A stretch of 64,000 nucleotides of DNA from an uncultured Clostridia bacterium (GTDB taxonomy: Bacteria; Bacillota; Clostridia; Lachnospirales; Lachnospiraceae), in the NCBI GenBank assembly GCA_947643415.1, contig CANRWA010000006.1:38245-102244 (forward strand), read 5' to 3'. A program made the position numbers and the translations under genes. The notes beneath the pieces were generated by a model. That model searched no databases. It saw only the letters and a program-made list of their open reading frames with translations, and was not told the DNA's origin. Of this stretch, positions 26,538 through 35,279 are shown piece by piece. Each line of letters starts with the position of its first letter. The stretch's first letter is position 1.

Positions 26538-28095
26538 CAAAAATCACCTCCATATCAAACCCTGCATCTTTATGCATTTTAGAAAGAATACTCTTATCAT
26601 ATACACTATACTCCCTTCTCTCATAAAGTGCAAGCAGTGATTCTGCCATCATCTCATTAACTTCACCTGTGACCTTATATTTATATAATGTCCCATCATG
26701 GCACGCCACTATACCATACTTATATTTTCTCCTAGCGGCAACCATAATATCCGGAACACTGGGTGCCGAATTACGGGGATGGTTATGTATCCCGATAATC
26801 GTTCCTTCTTCGGCATTTGCAAGCATTTTCTTCATCGGCTTTGTAGGTGCACATGCGCCTGGCTCTGTTCCTCTGGTACTTGTTCTGACGCTTCCGGTAG
26901 AAGAATTTATAAAATACAAATCTTCATTGTCAGTTCCTGACCGGTGCTTGTAAATCTTTCCTATGGAATCACGGACAGAACGCTTTACTTTCGGTGTTTC
27001 ATCGACTGCATTATATACCATTTTCTTATATGCATTACTGGTAACTGCTGCCTTATCAACTTCAAGCGGTTTCAGCTTTTCGGTTCTTGGTATTTCATTT
27101 TCTGTATCATTGATACCCGCCTTCGCTTTATTCCTTGCATCCAGTTCCTTCTCCCATGCCCTGTCGTCCTCATCAACAATCTGTTGTTGGAGTTTTTGGC
27201 GCTCTTCCAGCGACATTCCAAGCACTTCATCATTGACAATGGGGATATGTATACAATGGCAGTTGATTACTTCCTCCGCTGGAAGGTTGGGATCTCGTGG
27301 AAACATAGGATGATATATTGAACCATTACGTCCTGTCAAAACAAATGGTTTTCCCTTAGCTACAATCTGGCCGTCCATTGCCACATGATTCTCCCTGGGT
27401 GCTATACGGTGTCCTCCGGAATGCCGCCATCCCTTCCTGTCCGTCGCCGGGCTCTGCTGAATCGCTTCCTCCTTTGCCACACTATGAGCCCTCAGCATTT
27501 CAGTTACAGACGTTGCCCTTGCCCGGTATTCCTCACTACGGATTCCATCAACAGTAAGCTGACGCTTTAAATCTTCAACCCCTTTTCCCTTTTCCAAAGC
27601 ATCACTGATAAGGGTTTCCAGTTGTTTCTTAGATGTCAACTGCATTAAATCCGCCAAATCATCCGACCATGAATGAATCCACGAAGTAGTACGCTGCCTG
27701 ATCTGTGATACAACCATATCATCTTCTGCCTCCCGGATATAAACAGTAGACAATGTTGGCACATTTTTCTCATAAAATTCCTTTAAGGCTTCTGCCAGAC
27801 GCTGTCTCGTTTCATCTTCAGCAAAAAATTCTTCCACCATCTTCAAAGCCGCTGTTAAATCTCCCGCAGCCAGTATCGTTTTTGCAATCTCTGTTGTCTG
27901 ATCTGTCAAAACCTCTGCCAGCTTATCTTCCAAATCCGCAATGGAATCTACAGAATCCTCTGCATTGACAAAACCGGCATCATCCAATGCTTTTGACAAA
28001 TCATTATCTGCTTTTTCTATGTATCTGTCGATAGCCTTGATAAGTTGCAGGCATCCACAGCTTTTCCGGAAAACATTATAATTCCCTTTTTCCAT
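26521..28095 (-). CDS. MuF head protein with C-terminal JAB/MPN-like domain
   Basis: A 524-residue fusion. Residues about 1-300 are a phage Mu gpF-type minor head protein, ending in the conserved NCHCIHIPIV. After a linker (330-370) a second domain contains HNHPRNSAPSVPDI near residue 436, the metal-binding pattern of JAB/MPN metalloproteases, followed by GIVACHDGTLYKYKV. MuF proteins with variable C-terminal enzyme domains are known as phage-delivered polymorphic effectors. The domain may instead act in capsid processing. It is coupled to the portal gene by a one-base overlap. Confidence 0.85.
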   Translation of the reverse strand: MEKGNYNVFRKSCGCLQLIKAIDRYIEKADNDLSKALDDAGFVNAEDSVDSIADLEDKLAEVLTDQTTEIAKTILAAGDLTAALKMVEEFFAEDETRQRLAEALKEFYEKNVPTLSTVYIREAEDDMVVSQIRQRTTSWIHSWSDDLADLMQLTSKKQLETLISDALEKGKGVEDLKRQLTVDGIRSEEYRARATSVTEMLRAHSVAKEEAIQQSPATDRKGWRHSGGHRIAPRENHVAMDGQIVAKGKPFVLTGRNGSIYHPMFPRDPNLPAEEVINCHCIHIPIVNDEVLGMSLEERQKLQQQIVDEDDRAWEKELDARNKAKAGINDTENEIPRTEKLKPLEVDKAAVTSNAYKKMVYNAVDETPKVKRSVRDSIGKIYKHRSGTDNEDLYFINSSTGSVRTSTRGTEPGACAPTKPMKKMLANAEEGTIIGIHNHPRNSAPSVPDIMVAARRKYKYGIVACHDGTLYKYKVTGEVNEMMAESLLALYERREYSVYDKSILSKMHKDAGFDMEVIFDAREV

Positions 28096-29723
28096 CAGGC
28101 AACACCGCCCATCTCAGCCAGCATCTTCCTGACTTCCTTCATAACAGCAACTACCTCTACATCACGGTTATCATGTGCTTTCTGGATTTGTTCGTCTACT
28201 TCTTTCAATTTCTCACTGGAAATTGGGGTTTTATGATAGGCCGGTTCTTCCATCTGTTTCTCTGAGGATGCTTTCACATACTGCAGCGGTGTATCACCCC
28301 AGTCTCCTTCGTAATCCTCACATCCATCTTTTCCAAGCGTATTATAAGTTATCTCCTTCGCAAGATTTGGCGTAAGGCCTCCAGCCCTTTCTGTTATATT
28401 CAGAATCTTCTGTATGTCATCCGGGTTTGTTATATCCGGATCATCGAACTTAGCCTCAACATAACGAAAACAATACCCATTCAGCAAGCGGTTATTAACC
28501 GTCCATGCAAGGGAGGTACGTTCCGGTTGAAATACCTGTTTTTCAGTTACTTCCATTGCTGTCTGTGCCGTAGCCCGGTTAAAGTCAGTCGTATATCCGA
28601 CATACAAATCCGGCAGCAAAAAGGCTGACTGCGTTTTTTTCCGTCCATTCTCTTGGTATTCCTGGAACAATTCATCCTTTTGCAATATGGAGGCAAGGTC
28701 CTTTATTTCTATGTCAGCCTGCTTCTCATCCTGAAAAGCAGTTGCATTTTCATTTGTTTCCGTTTCCAGTACGACAAAGGCATGCTGACCGTTTTCCCCC
28801 TTGATCTCGTTCATATAGCTTCTGAGTTTATCAAAAGATTCCTGAGACAGCGTTCCACCTTTCACAACAATCATAAGCGGGGTATGGCGTCCCTCCCGGA
28901 AATAGTTATTGTTCAGTACCTCTGCCCTCCGGTTTCCGTCTACAGTAAGAACCTGCCCTATCCATCTTACCTCTCCATATGGCATGCTGCCTATCCGGAA
29001 CTCAATAATTTCATTCGCCTGATTGTCGTATTCAACAGGATCGACTCCCTCTTCCAGATAAGTTCCAGTCCTCTTATCCATAATCCGGGGATCGCCAAAT
29101 TCCTTGAAGTACACCGTCTTGCCTGCTATAGTCTGCCGAAATTTCCGAAATTTCTTTTTTCGGGCTACGGTTTCGCCCCTGTAATAATATTCCACATCCA
29201 TGTAGGGTTCCAATGGATAAGTCATATCAATGCTGGGCGTATCAATAATAAACTCCAGCTGCACAACATCACCACTGAAATCCCGGATAACCTCACAATA
29301 TGCAATGCCATATGTTTCCCTGTCACGGATTAAATTTTCAAATACCTCTTTTGCCATGATATCCATATTGAGAAGATTGATGATTTTCTCCAGCTTCGTC
29401 CACTCTGCTTTCATTTCTGCTGTTTCCTTATCATAGTCGCTCATATAATGGACAGACAACCCGAAACCGGCAATATTGTTTTTATATGCCTTGATACACT
29501 GTGGAAGAATCGTAGAATCATCTACCAGTTCTTTCAGCCCCCTCATGTCAACCGGATGTGAAATCCATTCTGAGGCATTTGAACTGTTATCCCTGCTCAG
29601 CTGCTCGGATTTATCAGACTTCTCTATAGGTTTCCTTTCTGTAAATACAGACAACGGCGCACTCTTATCATCCGATTTAATGATTTGTACCCCAACACTT
29701 GGAAAATGTTTATTTTTTTCCAT
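28095..29723 (-). CDS. xkdE: Portal protein, PBSX/SPP1-type
   Basis: A 542-residue portal subunit for the DNA entry ring. Visible features are ILPQCIKAYKNNIAGFGL near residue 70 and the wing/stem region with VARKKKFRKFRQTIAGK. The helical C-terminal part has ATAQTAMEVTEKQVFQPE. It overlaps the large terminase gene by 14 bp, the usual order terminase-portal-MuF. Confidence 0.93.
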   Translation of the reverse strand: MEKNKHFPSVGVQIIKSDDKSAPLSVFTERKPIEKSDKSEQLSRDNSSNASEWISHPVDMRGLKELVDDSTILPQCIKAYKNNIAGFGLSVHYMSDYDKETAEMKAEWTKLEKIINLLNMDIMAKEVFENLIRDRETYGIAYCEVIRDFSGDVVQLEFIIDTPSIDMTYPLEPYMDVEYYYRGETVARKKKFRKFRQTIAGKTVYFKEFGDPRIMDKRTGTYLEEGVDPVEYDNQANEIIEFRIGSMPYGEVRWIGQVLTVDGNRRAEVLNNNYFREGRHTPLMIVVKGGTLSQESFDKLRSYMNEIKGENGQHAFVVLETETNENATAFQDEKQADIEIKDLASILQKDELFQEYQENGRKKTQSAFLLPDLYVGYTTDFNRATAQTAMEVTEKQVFQPERTSLAWTVNNRLLNGYCFRYVEAKFDDPDITNPDDIQKILNITERAGGLTPNLAKEITYNTLGKDGCEDYEGDWGDTPLQYVKASSEKQMEEPAYHKTPISSEKLKEVDEQIQKAHDNRDVEVVAVMKEVRKMLAEMGGVA

Positions 29724-31206
29724 TCGGTTTACTTCCCCCTTTTTTTATTTTTACTGGCAAGCAGACTAACAGAATACAGTCTGCTTCATCTGGAGACGGA
29801 AGACCTCTCTCTTTCATCTCCTTTTTACTCTCAACCTTTTGCTTTCCATTGCTTGTGAAATCATATTTTCGGCAGGATAATTGTGCAAACATATCATCAT
29901 CATTCGGCAGCACCACTTCCGGAGCCTCCCGATCCTTTCCATTTGCATCATATGGCGCTATCAAATCCCTGACTATTGCCATCATAAAAGTAGTAGTATC
30001 CGCATAGTGCTTATGCTTGATAGGCTGGCCGAAGTTTACCGGGAAGACATGCATCCCGCTGAACAATACCGGATCTGTACGGATAAAACCTTTTAGCTGG
30101 TCTGTAACACCGCCACCCACACCGCCATCATCAACTTTGACCGGAATATTGCCCTTATAGTGGTACTTTTCCCGGATTTCCTTGAAAAGTTTTGCAATCA
30201 TACCGGAGGTCCACGTCGTGTCATGACCTTGATACTTTTTATATATCCAAACAACTTCATTGATACGGTACCCTATTACTGTCTTATCATCACCAAACCG
30301 GGCAACATCGCATCCGATATCCACACGCCATATCTTTTCCGGCTGACAAATCCGGTTACCTGTATCGTCTACATATTCCCCTATAGCCTTTAGGGTATCA
30401 TCACTTATATCTGCATGAATTGAACGCTCTAACCATGATATATTTATAAATACCTCATCGTCCTGTTCTGGAAATTCCCCATATACACGAACCCGTACTA
30501 CATTGCTCCCTTTTCCATACTTCCGTATGAGGGATTCAATATTGTCTTTATTGGTTCTCGGACTATCTGCAGATGATACGGTATGGCACTTGTAAAGTGT
30601 TCTGTCGGCATTGAAAGCATCATAAAATGTGCCAGAAGTCCTTGTCGGATTCCCGCACATCAGCAGCTTATTGTTTTCACCGGACAGTGTACCAAGTACT
30701 GCCTCCATAATCGGATCATCCACACCGGATGCTTCATCTATGATGAACAGCATATTATCCTCGTGGAATCCCTGCATATTTTCTGGCTTTGTAGCAGTCC
30801 TGGCTACCGCAAACCAACGCTTTTCATTGCCAACCATGTAAATATATGTCTTAGTCCATTTAAGGATTTCTGAGAGCAAAGGAGACTTACTCATCCATTT
30901 ACTCACTTCGGACCACAACACATCATGCAGTTGTTGTTTGGTTGGCGCAGTTGCCACAATTCTCGGATATGGATAACAGCAAAGAAACCACAGCAAGGCC
31001 ACAGCCTCTAAACCTGTCTTGCCGACACCCTGCCCGGATTTGATCGCAACTTTCGGATTTTCTGCTAAATCCATCAATGCCAATCTCTGCCATTCATCGG
31101 GTTCAAACAGAAGTACCTCCCTGGCAAATGCAATCGGATTTTTCCTATACACAGGAATTTTCTCTCGGAAGAACCGTTTCCTTAATGTCCGTGAGTTCTT
31201 ATCCAT
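29710..31206 (-). CDS. terL: Terminase large subunit
   Basis: A 498-residue packaging motor. The ATPase domain has Walker A KSGQGVGKT near residue 60 and Walker B MLFIIDEASG near 150. The nuclease domain contains VDIGCDVARFGDD and later Asp residues. It cuts concatemers and drives DNA into the head. The start at 31206 lies within the end of the small-subunit gene, after GGTGGGTG; an upstream frame to 31296 has no support. Confidence 0.95.
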   Translation of the reverse strand: MDKNSRTLRKRFFREKIPVYRKNPIAFAREVLLFEPDEWQRLALMDLAENPKVAIKSGQGVGKTGLEAVALLWFLCCYPYPRIVATAPTKQQLHDVLWSEVSKWMSKSPLLSEILKWTKTYIYMVGNEKRWFAVARTATKPENMQGFHEDNMLFIIDEASGVDDPIMEAVLGTLSGENNKLLMCGNPTRTSGTFYDAFNADRTLYKCHTVSSADSPRTNKDNIESLIRKYGKGSNVVRVRVYGEFPEQDDEVFINISWLERSIHADISDDTLKAIGEYVDDTGNRICQPEKIWRVDIGCDVARFGDDKTVIGYRINEVVWIYKKYQGHDTTWTSGMIAKLFKEIREKYHYKGNIPVKVDDGGVGGGVTDQLKGFIRTDPVLFSGMHVFPVNFGQPIKHKHYADTTTFMMAIVRDLIAPYDANGKDREAPEVVLPNDDDMFAQLSCRKYDFTSNGKQKVESKKEMKERGLPSPDEADCILLVCLPVKIKKGGSKPNGKK

Positions 31207-31993
31207 CACCCACCACATCCTCTCCCAAGACCGCAGCAATCCAATCATCAACAGCTTCATTGCCAGCACTTTCACTCTCCATCTTCGCCTTTTCAAGCCT
31301 GTGCTTTGACAATGTTTCGATTGCCTTTGTCTTTGCTTTCTGCACCTTGGTAAGTTCTGCCTCCAATGCCATTATGCTATTCATAACAGGTTCTGTATTC
31401 GTAGCGCTCGTCTCTGTCACTTTTTTGTATTTCCCTAATCCAACGCTCTCCCCATCAATATCCGTCAGATCTTCTACCTTTTTTGTTTTTGACACCGCTT
31501 TTACAGCAAGCCCATGATTTTCTTCCTCCATCTCTTGGTATTTCTTGATGCTTCTCATAAGTCTGCGCTCCCGAACAGAGAACATCTGCAGTTGCATAAT
31601 CAACTGCTGTTCTTCAGCATCATCCATGCCTTCAATCAAATCCAGTTCATCATCATCCAGAGAATCCCAATATACTTTTGAATAAGCACCATGTGTTTCA
31701 GCATTTTTATTGCGAAGTGGTGCTGCCCCCGCCCCACCTTTTGAGCCTTTAGCATTTTGATTTCCCGGTTGACCGCCACGCTTTTTCTTTTGCAACGTTG
31801 CGTTTTTCTTGACCTCTTTTTTCGCAACGTTGCGTTTGTTTTTTTTTGACTTGTCTCCCCATCCGTACCTATTCTTCCAACTACGGACAGTTCCATCAGA
31901 AATCCCCAACTTCTTTGCAATTTCTACCATTGCCATTCCATCGTTGAACAGCTTTTCAGCTTCAATAACTTTCTCGCTCGGTGCTCTCGGCAT
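31199..31993 (-). CDS. terS: Terminase small subunit
   Basis: A 264-residue DNA-recognition subunit. The N-terminal helix-turn-helix (MVEIAKKLGISDGTVRSWKN) is the PBSX XtmA type, followed by a basic segment with GGQPGNQNAKG and a long coiled coil. It binds the pac or cos site, expected nearby. It overlaps the large-subunit gene by 8 bp. Confidence 0.93.
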   Translation of the reverse strand: MPRAPSEKVIEAEKLFNDGMAMVEIAKKLGISDGTVRSWKNRYGWGDKSKKNKRNVAKKEVKKNATLQKKKRGGQPGNQNAKGSKGGAGAAPLRNKNAETHGAYSKVYWDSLDDDELDLIEGMDDAEEQQLIMQLQMFSVRERRLMRSIKKYQEMEEENHGLAVKAVSKTKKVEDLTDIDGESVGLGKYKKVTETSATNTEPVMNSIMALEAELTKVQKAKTKAIETLSKHRLEKAKMESESAGNEAVDDWIAAVLGEDVVGDG

Positions 31994-32039
31994 ATCACCA
32001 CCTCTCTCCTATTCGTTTTTTGTTTTCATAAATAACGAG

Positions 32040-32057
32040 GGGGAGCATACGCTCCCC
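32040..32057. other. Perfect hairpin before the small terminase gene
   Basis: GGGGAGC and GCTCCCC pair around ATAC in the 99-bp gap between the IbrB-like gene and terS. Without a T-tract it is unlikely to be a terminator. It may be an mRNA structure or part of a packaging signal. Confidence 0.45.
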
Positions 32058-32092
32058 GTGTGTGTCTCTCACGCATATCCATTGATTTAACA

Positions 32093-32614
32093 TTAAATCT
32101 TCGTTATAAACTCCGCTTTTGAATAATCCTCATTCGGCTTAATCATCATTCTCAGGAAATCTTCTTTTGAAAATTCTGACAGACGGAAGATTTCTTCCGG
32201 CCTCATGCCGAGCTGCTTTCCGATTTCCCCTACCGTCTTGCCTTCACCTATCAGCTCCTTAACAATCGCTTTCATGGGTTCCAGCAGATGTGTGCCTCTT
32301 GCCCTGTTATGAGTAACAGTGCCATAGATATTTCCGGCTTTGTCTTTATGATCTACAATGACAACTGGCACCTTTCCTTCCAACATAGACATCAGAGGTT
32401 CTTCTCCTGCAACGGTCCATCGATGGAATCCATCAATAATTGTAAAATCTGGTCTTACCACAATCGGCAGCGTCCATCCGTTCGTTAAAATGGACTGCTT
32501 CAGCAATTCCAGATTTTGTTTTGATACTTTGTTTGGGTTGTAATCATTTGGCTTTACCCTGTCTCTGCCTACCCATTGGAGAGTACCAAGAGGGCTTATC
32601 ATCTTACTGTCCAT
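32093..32614 (-). CDS. ibrB: ParB/Srx-fold protein, IbrB-like
   Basis: A 173-residue ParB N-terminal-domain protein. The core motif is IIDGFHRWTVAG near residue 60, with THNRARGTH near 100 as the second box, then an HTH-like stretch (TVGEIGKQLGMRPEEI). Its closest pattern is IbrB, which in E. coli works with IbrA to activate prophage eib genes. It is not next to a ParA ATPase, so plasmid partition is unlikely. It overlaps the IbrA-like gene by 11 bp. Confidence 0.85.
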   Translation of the reverse strand: MDSKMISPLGTLQWVGRDRVKPNDYNPNKVSKQNLELLKQSILTNGWTLPIVVRPDFTIIDGFHRWTVAGEEPLMSMLEGKVPVVIVDHKDKAGNIYGTVTHNRARGTHLLEPMKAIVKELIGEGKTVGEIGKQLGMRPEEIFRLSEFSKEDFLRMMIKPNEDYSKAEFITKI

Positions 32615-33755
32615 TTCGCATTCCCTCCTTCTTCTTGGCTACCTCGATATATCTGCCATATATCCGCTGATACAATGCCCGATAAGTCCGCAATTTCGGA
32701 TCTCCCGAAATAAGCCCTTCATAAATTGCCTTGCAATCTTTATTGTCTGCAATGGCAGATACTCTCATAAGAAATTTCCTGTACTGCTCAGCCACATGCC
32801 TCTTATGCTTTGTTGGAAAATTACCATCCAAGTCAGAAAACAGTTTCAAAAGAGCGGCTTTATAATCTTTTTCCTTTTTTCCTCTCTCGTTTTGTCTTCT
32901 GACAGTTGTGCTTCTCCCAAACATTTCACTGTCCCAATATAAAGCAGCGAGGTATGCGTTAGGCTCCCGACGGACTATCCTTTCCATAAGGTCGGGATAA
33001 TACTCATTCATCTGCACAAGACTTTTGGCAGTGTCAACCGAAAAGAACTGCGATACTCTCAACCTCCTTCTTGATATACCTGACTGCCATAAAAACAAGT
33101 AAATCTCTGGTATGTCTACTTTCTCCTGAAGGAGATAAAGCCATACATCATTGTCCTTCCAGTCATATAGTGGGAAAATTTGTAACCTCTTTGTAATACG
33201 TTTTCCAGACTGTGTTGTTATGGCAATGTTCTGCAAGCGTTGCACAGATTCTGTAGCCCTAATACCTGTTATTGTAATTCCATCTGCGTATGCCCTCGGC
33301 AAAAAATCCTGATACGCATCCCTGCGGGCATGCAACATTGGATGATTTCTTATGGCAAATGAAGGCGGCTGTCTTACCCAAACATCTTTTTTATATCTGT
33401 CCCAACAAATAAAGGTTTCATCGTTGGACAGTTCATTAAAGCAATTGTAGTGTTTCACCTCAAGACAGAACCACTCAAACTTTGCTCCAACTAAGATAAA
33501 TTTCTTTCGCCATTCCCTTACCTTTTCATCCATGCATGGGAATATGGCTTCTTCATCAATAAATTGCACAGTCAGCTGTGCCGGGGTGATTTCTCCTGCC
33601 TGTATCAGATTCATTACGAGCTGTGACAGGCACAGACTGTCTTTTCCACCGCTAAAAGACATATATACCGGCAGGCCATTCCGAAACACATTCCGGATTC
33701 TGATTTTTGCTGCCTCTACAACGTCAATGCTGGCCGGGCATCTTTTTATAGCCAT
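32604..33755 (-). CDS. ibrA: PAPS reductase-fold protein, IbrA-like (DUF3440)
   Basis: A 383-residue member of the PP-loop ATP-pyrophosphatase superfamily. The nucleotide-binding loop is SFSGGKDSL near residue 37. GIRATESVQR and PLYDWKDNDVWLYL match the PAPS reductase group. DUF3440/IbrA proteins are paired with IbrB, as here. The fold activates a substrate by adenylation, as DndC does in DNA phosphorothioation. The actual reaction is unknown. It overlaps both neighbours by 10-11 bp. Confidence 0.87.
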   Translation of the reverse strand: MAIKRCPASIDVVEAAKIRIRNVFRNGLPVYMSFSGGKDSLCLSQLVMNLIQAGEITPAQLTVQFIDEEAIFPCMDEKVREWRKKFILVGAKFEWFCLEVKHYNCFNELSNDETFICWDRYKKDVWVRQPPSFAIRNHPMLHARRDAYQDFLPRAYADGITITGIRATESVQRLQNIAITTQSGKRITKRLQIFPLYDWKDNDVWLYLLQEKVDIPEIYLFLWQSGISRRRLRVSQFFSVDTAKSLVQMNEYYPDLMERIVRREPNAYLAALYWDSEMFGRSTTVRRQNERGKKEKDYKAALLKLFSDLDGNFPTKHKRHVAEQYRKFLMRVSAIADNKDCKAIYEGLISGDPKLRTYRALYQRIYGRYIEVAKKKEGMRNGQ

Positions 33756-34372
33756 ATCTTCTCTCCGCAATTGGGGCAGGTAACGAATTTTCTTACTTCG
33801 GTGGTTTCCTCACTGCCTCCCTCTGAATCCTGCTGTGACGGAACCGCCGATTGTGTCGCCAGCTCCTGTCCTGATTCAATTTTCTGTATCTGTTGCTCTT
33901 TTCTTTCAGCATTTTCCTTGATACTCTGAATTTCTTCCTCGTCAAGTGTTCCATATTCGGAGAGCTTATCTGTAATATCCTCAGCCTCGGAGACCATCTG
34001 CTTTAAGATTTCTTCATCAAAGCCAGGGATATCCAAATCTCCCTGCAGGTCCTCCAAAAAGCTGTTCAGTGTTTCCAAGTTCTCAATACCCAAGCTGAAA
34101 ATCTTATTGTCAGCGATCATCAGCTTCTTTTTCTGATTTTCAGTGAGATTATCATACCGATATACATCTGCTGTTTCTTTCCCCATAGCAATGAGTGTAT
34201 CGTACAGACCATTTCCCGCCAGAATGATGTTGTTCTCGTCAACAACGATAGGGCGGATCTGCCCGAACATCTTTACGCTGCGCCGAAACTCCTTCAACTG
34301 CTGTTCGGTATGGATTCTGACATTCTTTTCCGGCTTAACAAGGTCAGCCAGTTTCATTTTGGTTATTTCCAT
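33746..34372 (-). CDS. Second ParB-domain protein with C-terminal zinc ribbon
   Basis: A 208-residue protein. ParB-like motifs are IRPIVVDENNIILAGNGLYD (residues 38-57) and KKLMIADNKIFSLG, the latter typical of phage ParB-methylase-type proteins. The protein ends CPNCGEKIWL, a half zinc ribbon, after an acidic linker. GGAGGACACGAAC precedes ATG 34372. It leads the IbrA/IbrB/terminase operon and follows a terminator, so a promoter probably lies at 34375-34440. Confidence 0.83.
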   Translation of the reverse strand: MEITKMKLADLVKPEKNVRIHTEQQLKEFRRSVKMFGQIRPIVVDENNIILAGNGLYDTLIAMGKETADVYRYDNLTENQKKKLMIADNKIFSLGIENLETLNSFLEDLQGDLDIPGFDEEILKQMVSEAEDITDKLSEYGTLDEEEIQSIKENAERKEQQIQKIESGQELATQSAVPSQQDSEGGSEETTEVRKFVTCPNCGEKIWL

Positions 34373-34440
34373 GTTCGTGTCCTCCTGTGATTTATTGGAG
34401 GAACGATTGATGTATGATATATATGCTATCTGCAAATAGC

Positions 34441-34479
34441 AAAAAGACAGCCTGCGAACAACCGCCCGCAAATGCTGTC
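34441..34479 (-). terminator. Intrinsic terminator closing the symporter operon
   Basis: GACAGC and GCTGTC (34446-34451/34474-34479) form a stem extended by an inner TGCG/CGCA pair. On the minus strand it is followed by TTTTT. It lies 15 bp after the stop codon of the PAPS-reductase-like gene. Confidence 0.75.
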
Positions 34480-34493
34480 AAATGTCAGCGTAT

Positions 34494-35279
34494 TTATTTA
34501 AGGCTTTCCAGAAAATCTTTTGCACTCTGGATATGCTCTGCAGCCTCGGTTACAATAGAACTGTCAATCTCATAGATTTCTGCCCAGGCATTTTCCACAC
34601 TCCCGGTCCACTGCCTTGCCGGCCAGGGATGTGTGCCACAGAGATAACCGTTTTTCCAGTCATAAATCGGCGGCATTTCCAGATTGTAATAATGGATATA
34701 TGCCAACACCTGCTCATGCGTCCAATCAGACATGGGGCTGTATCTTGTCACCCCCTGCCCGTTGGTGTAAATGTTATCTCCCTTGCCAACATAATTTCCG
34801 TCAGTTCTCCGCCTTCCAAGCAGCAGCATATCCAACTCCTGCTCCTTGTAATATTTTGTCTGGCCTCTATGCTGGACAATCTGAAACCACCTTGCCGCAA
34901 ATTTGCTGTCCTGCGGAAAAAGCATCTGCGGATGCTCAGCCAGCCATTTTATATCCTGCCCTGTGTTGATTATGGACAATTCCTGCGGTTTATGCGCTTC
35001 TACCCATTCTGTAAATGCCTGATACTCCAAATTACTGATTACAAGGACGCAAGGAGTTATCCCTGCCCGCTGGCAAATTTCACCAAGTACCAGGGAATCC
35101 TTTCCTCCGCTCCATGCATAGGCAGCTTTCTTCCCTTTGGTTTTCTTCTTAATCTCCTTTACTGTCTTTTCGACAAGCTGATCCAGTTCTTTTTTTGTTA
35201 CCAGCTGCTCTATTTTTTCAAATGTATCTATCCAATCAGAGTTTTTTATTCTCTGCTTTCTGCCAAGTACATCACCCAT
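34494..35279 (-). CDS. PAPS reductase family PP-loop protein
   Basis: A 261-residue protein with the PP-loop AYAWSGGKDSLVLGE near residue 55 and a PAPS-reductase-like second half (LLLGRRRTDGN; YSPMSDWTHEQVLAYIHYY). It is different in sequence from the IbrA-like protein two genes on. Enzymes of this fold adenylate sulfur or nucleotide substrates. It starts 8 bp inside the symporter gene and is the last gene before a terminator. The link with a transporter suggests it acts on an imported compound, which is an inference. Confidence 0.85.
   Translation of the reverse strand: MGDVLGRKQRIKNSDWIDTFEKIEQLVTKKELDQLVEKTVKEIKKKTKGKKAAYAWSGGKDSLVLGEICQRAGITPCVLVISNLEYQAFTEWVEAHKPQELSIINTGQDIKWLAEHPQMLFPQDSKFAARWFQIVQHRGQTKYYKEQELDMLLLGRRRTDGNYVGKGDNIYTNGQGVTRYSPMSDWTHEQVLAYIHYYNLEMPPIYDWKNGYLCGTHPWPARQWTGSVENAWAEIYEIDSSIVTEAAEHIQSAKDFLESLK

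Noticed and set aside
32093..34372. Phage plasmid-partition (ParA/ParB) system
   Set aside because: Two ParB-fold genes are present but there is no ParA ATPase and no centromere-like repeat set, and the phage has an integrase.
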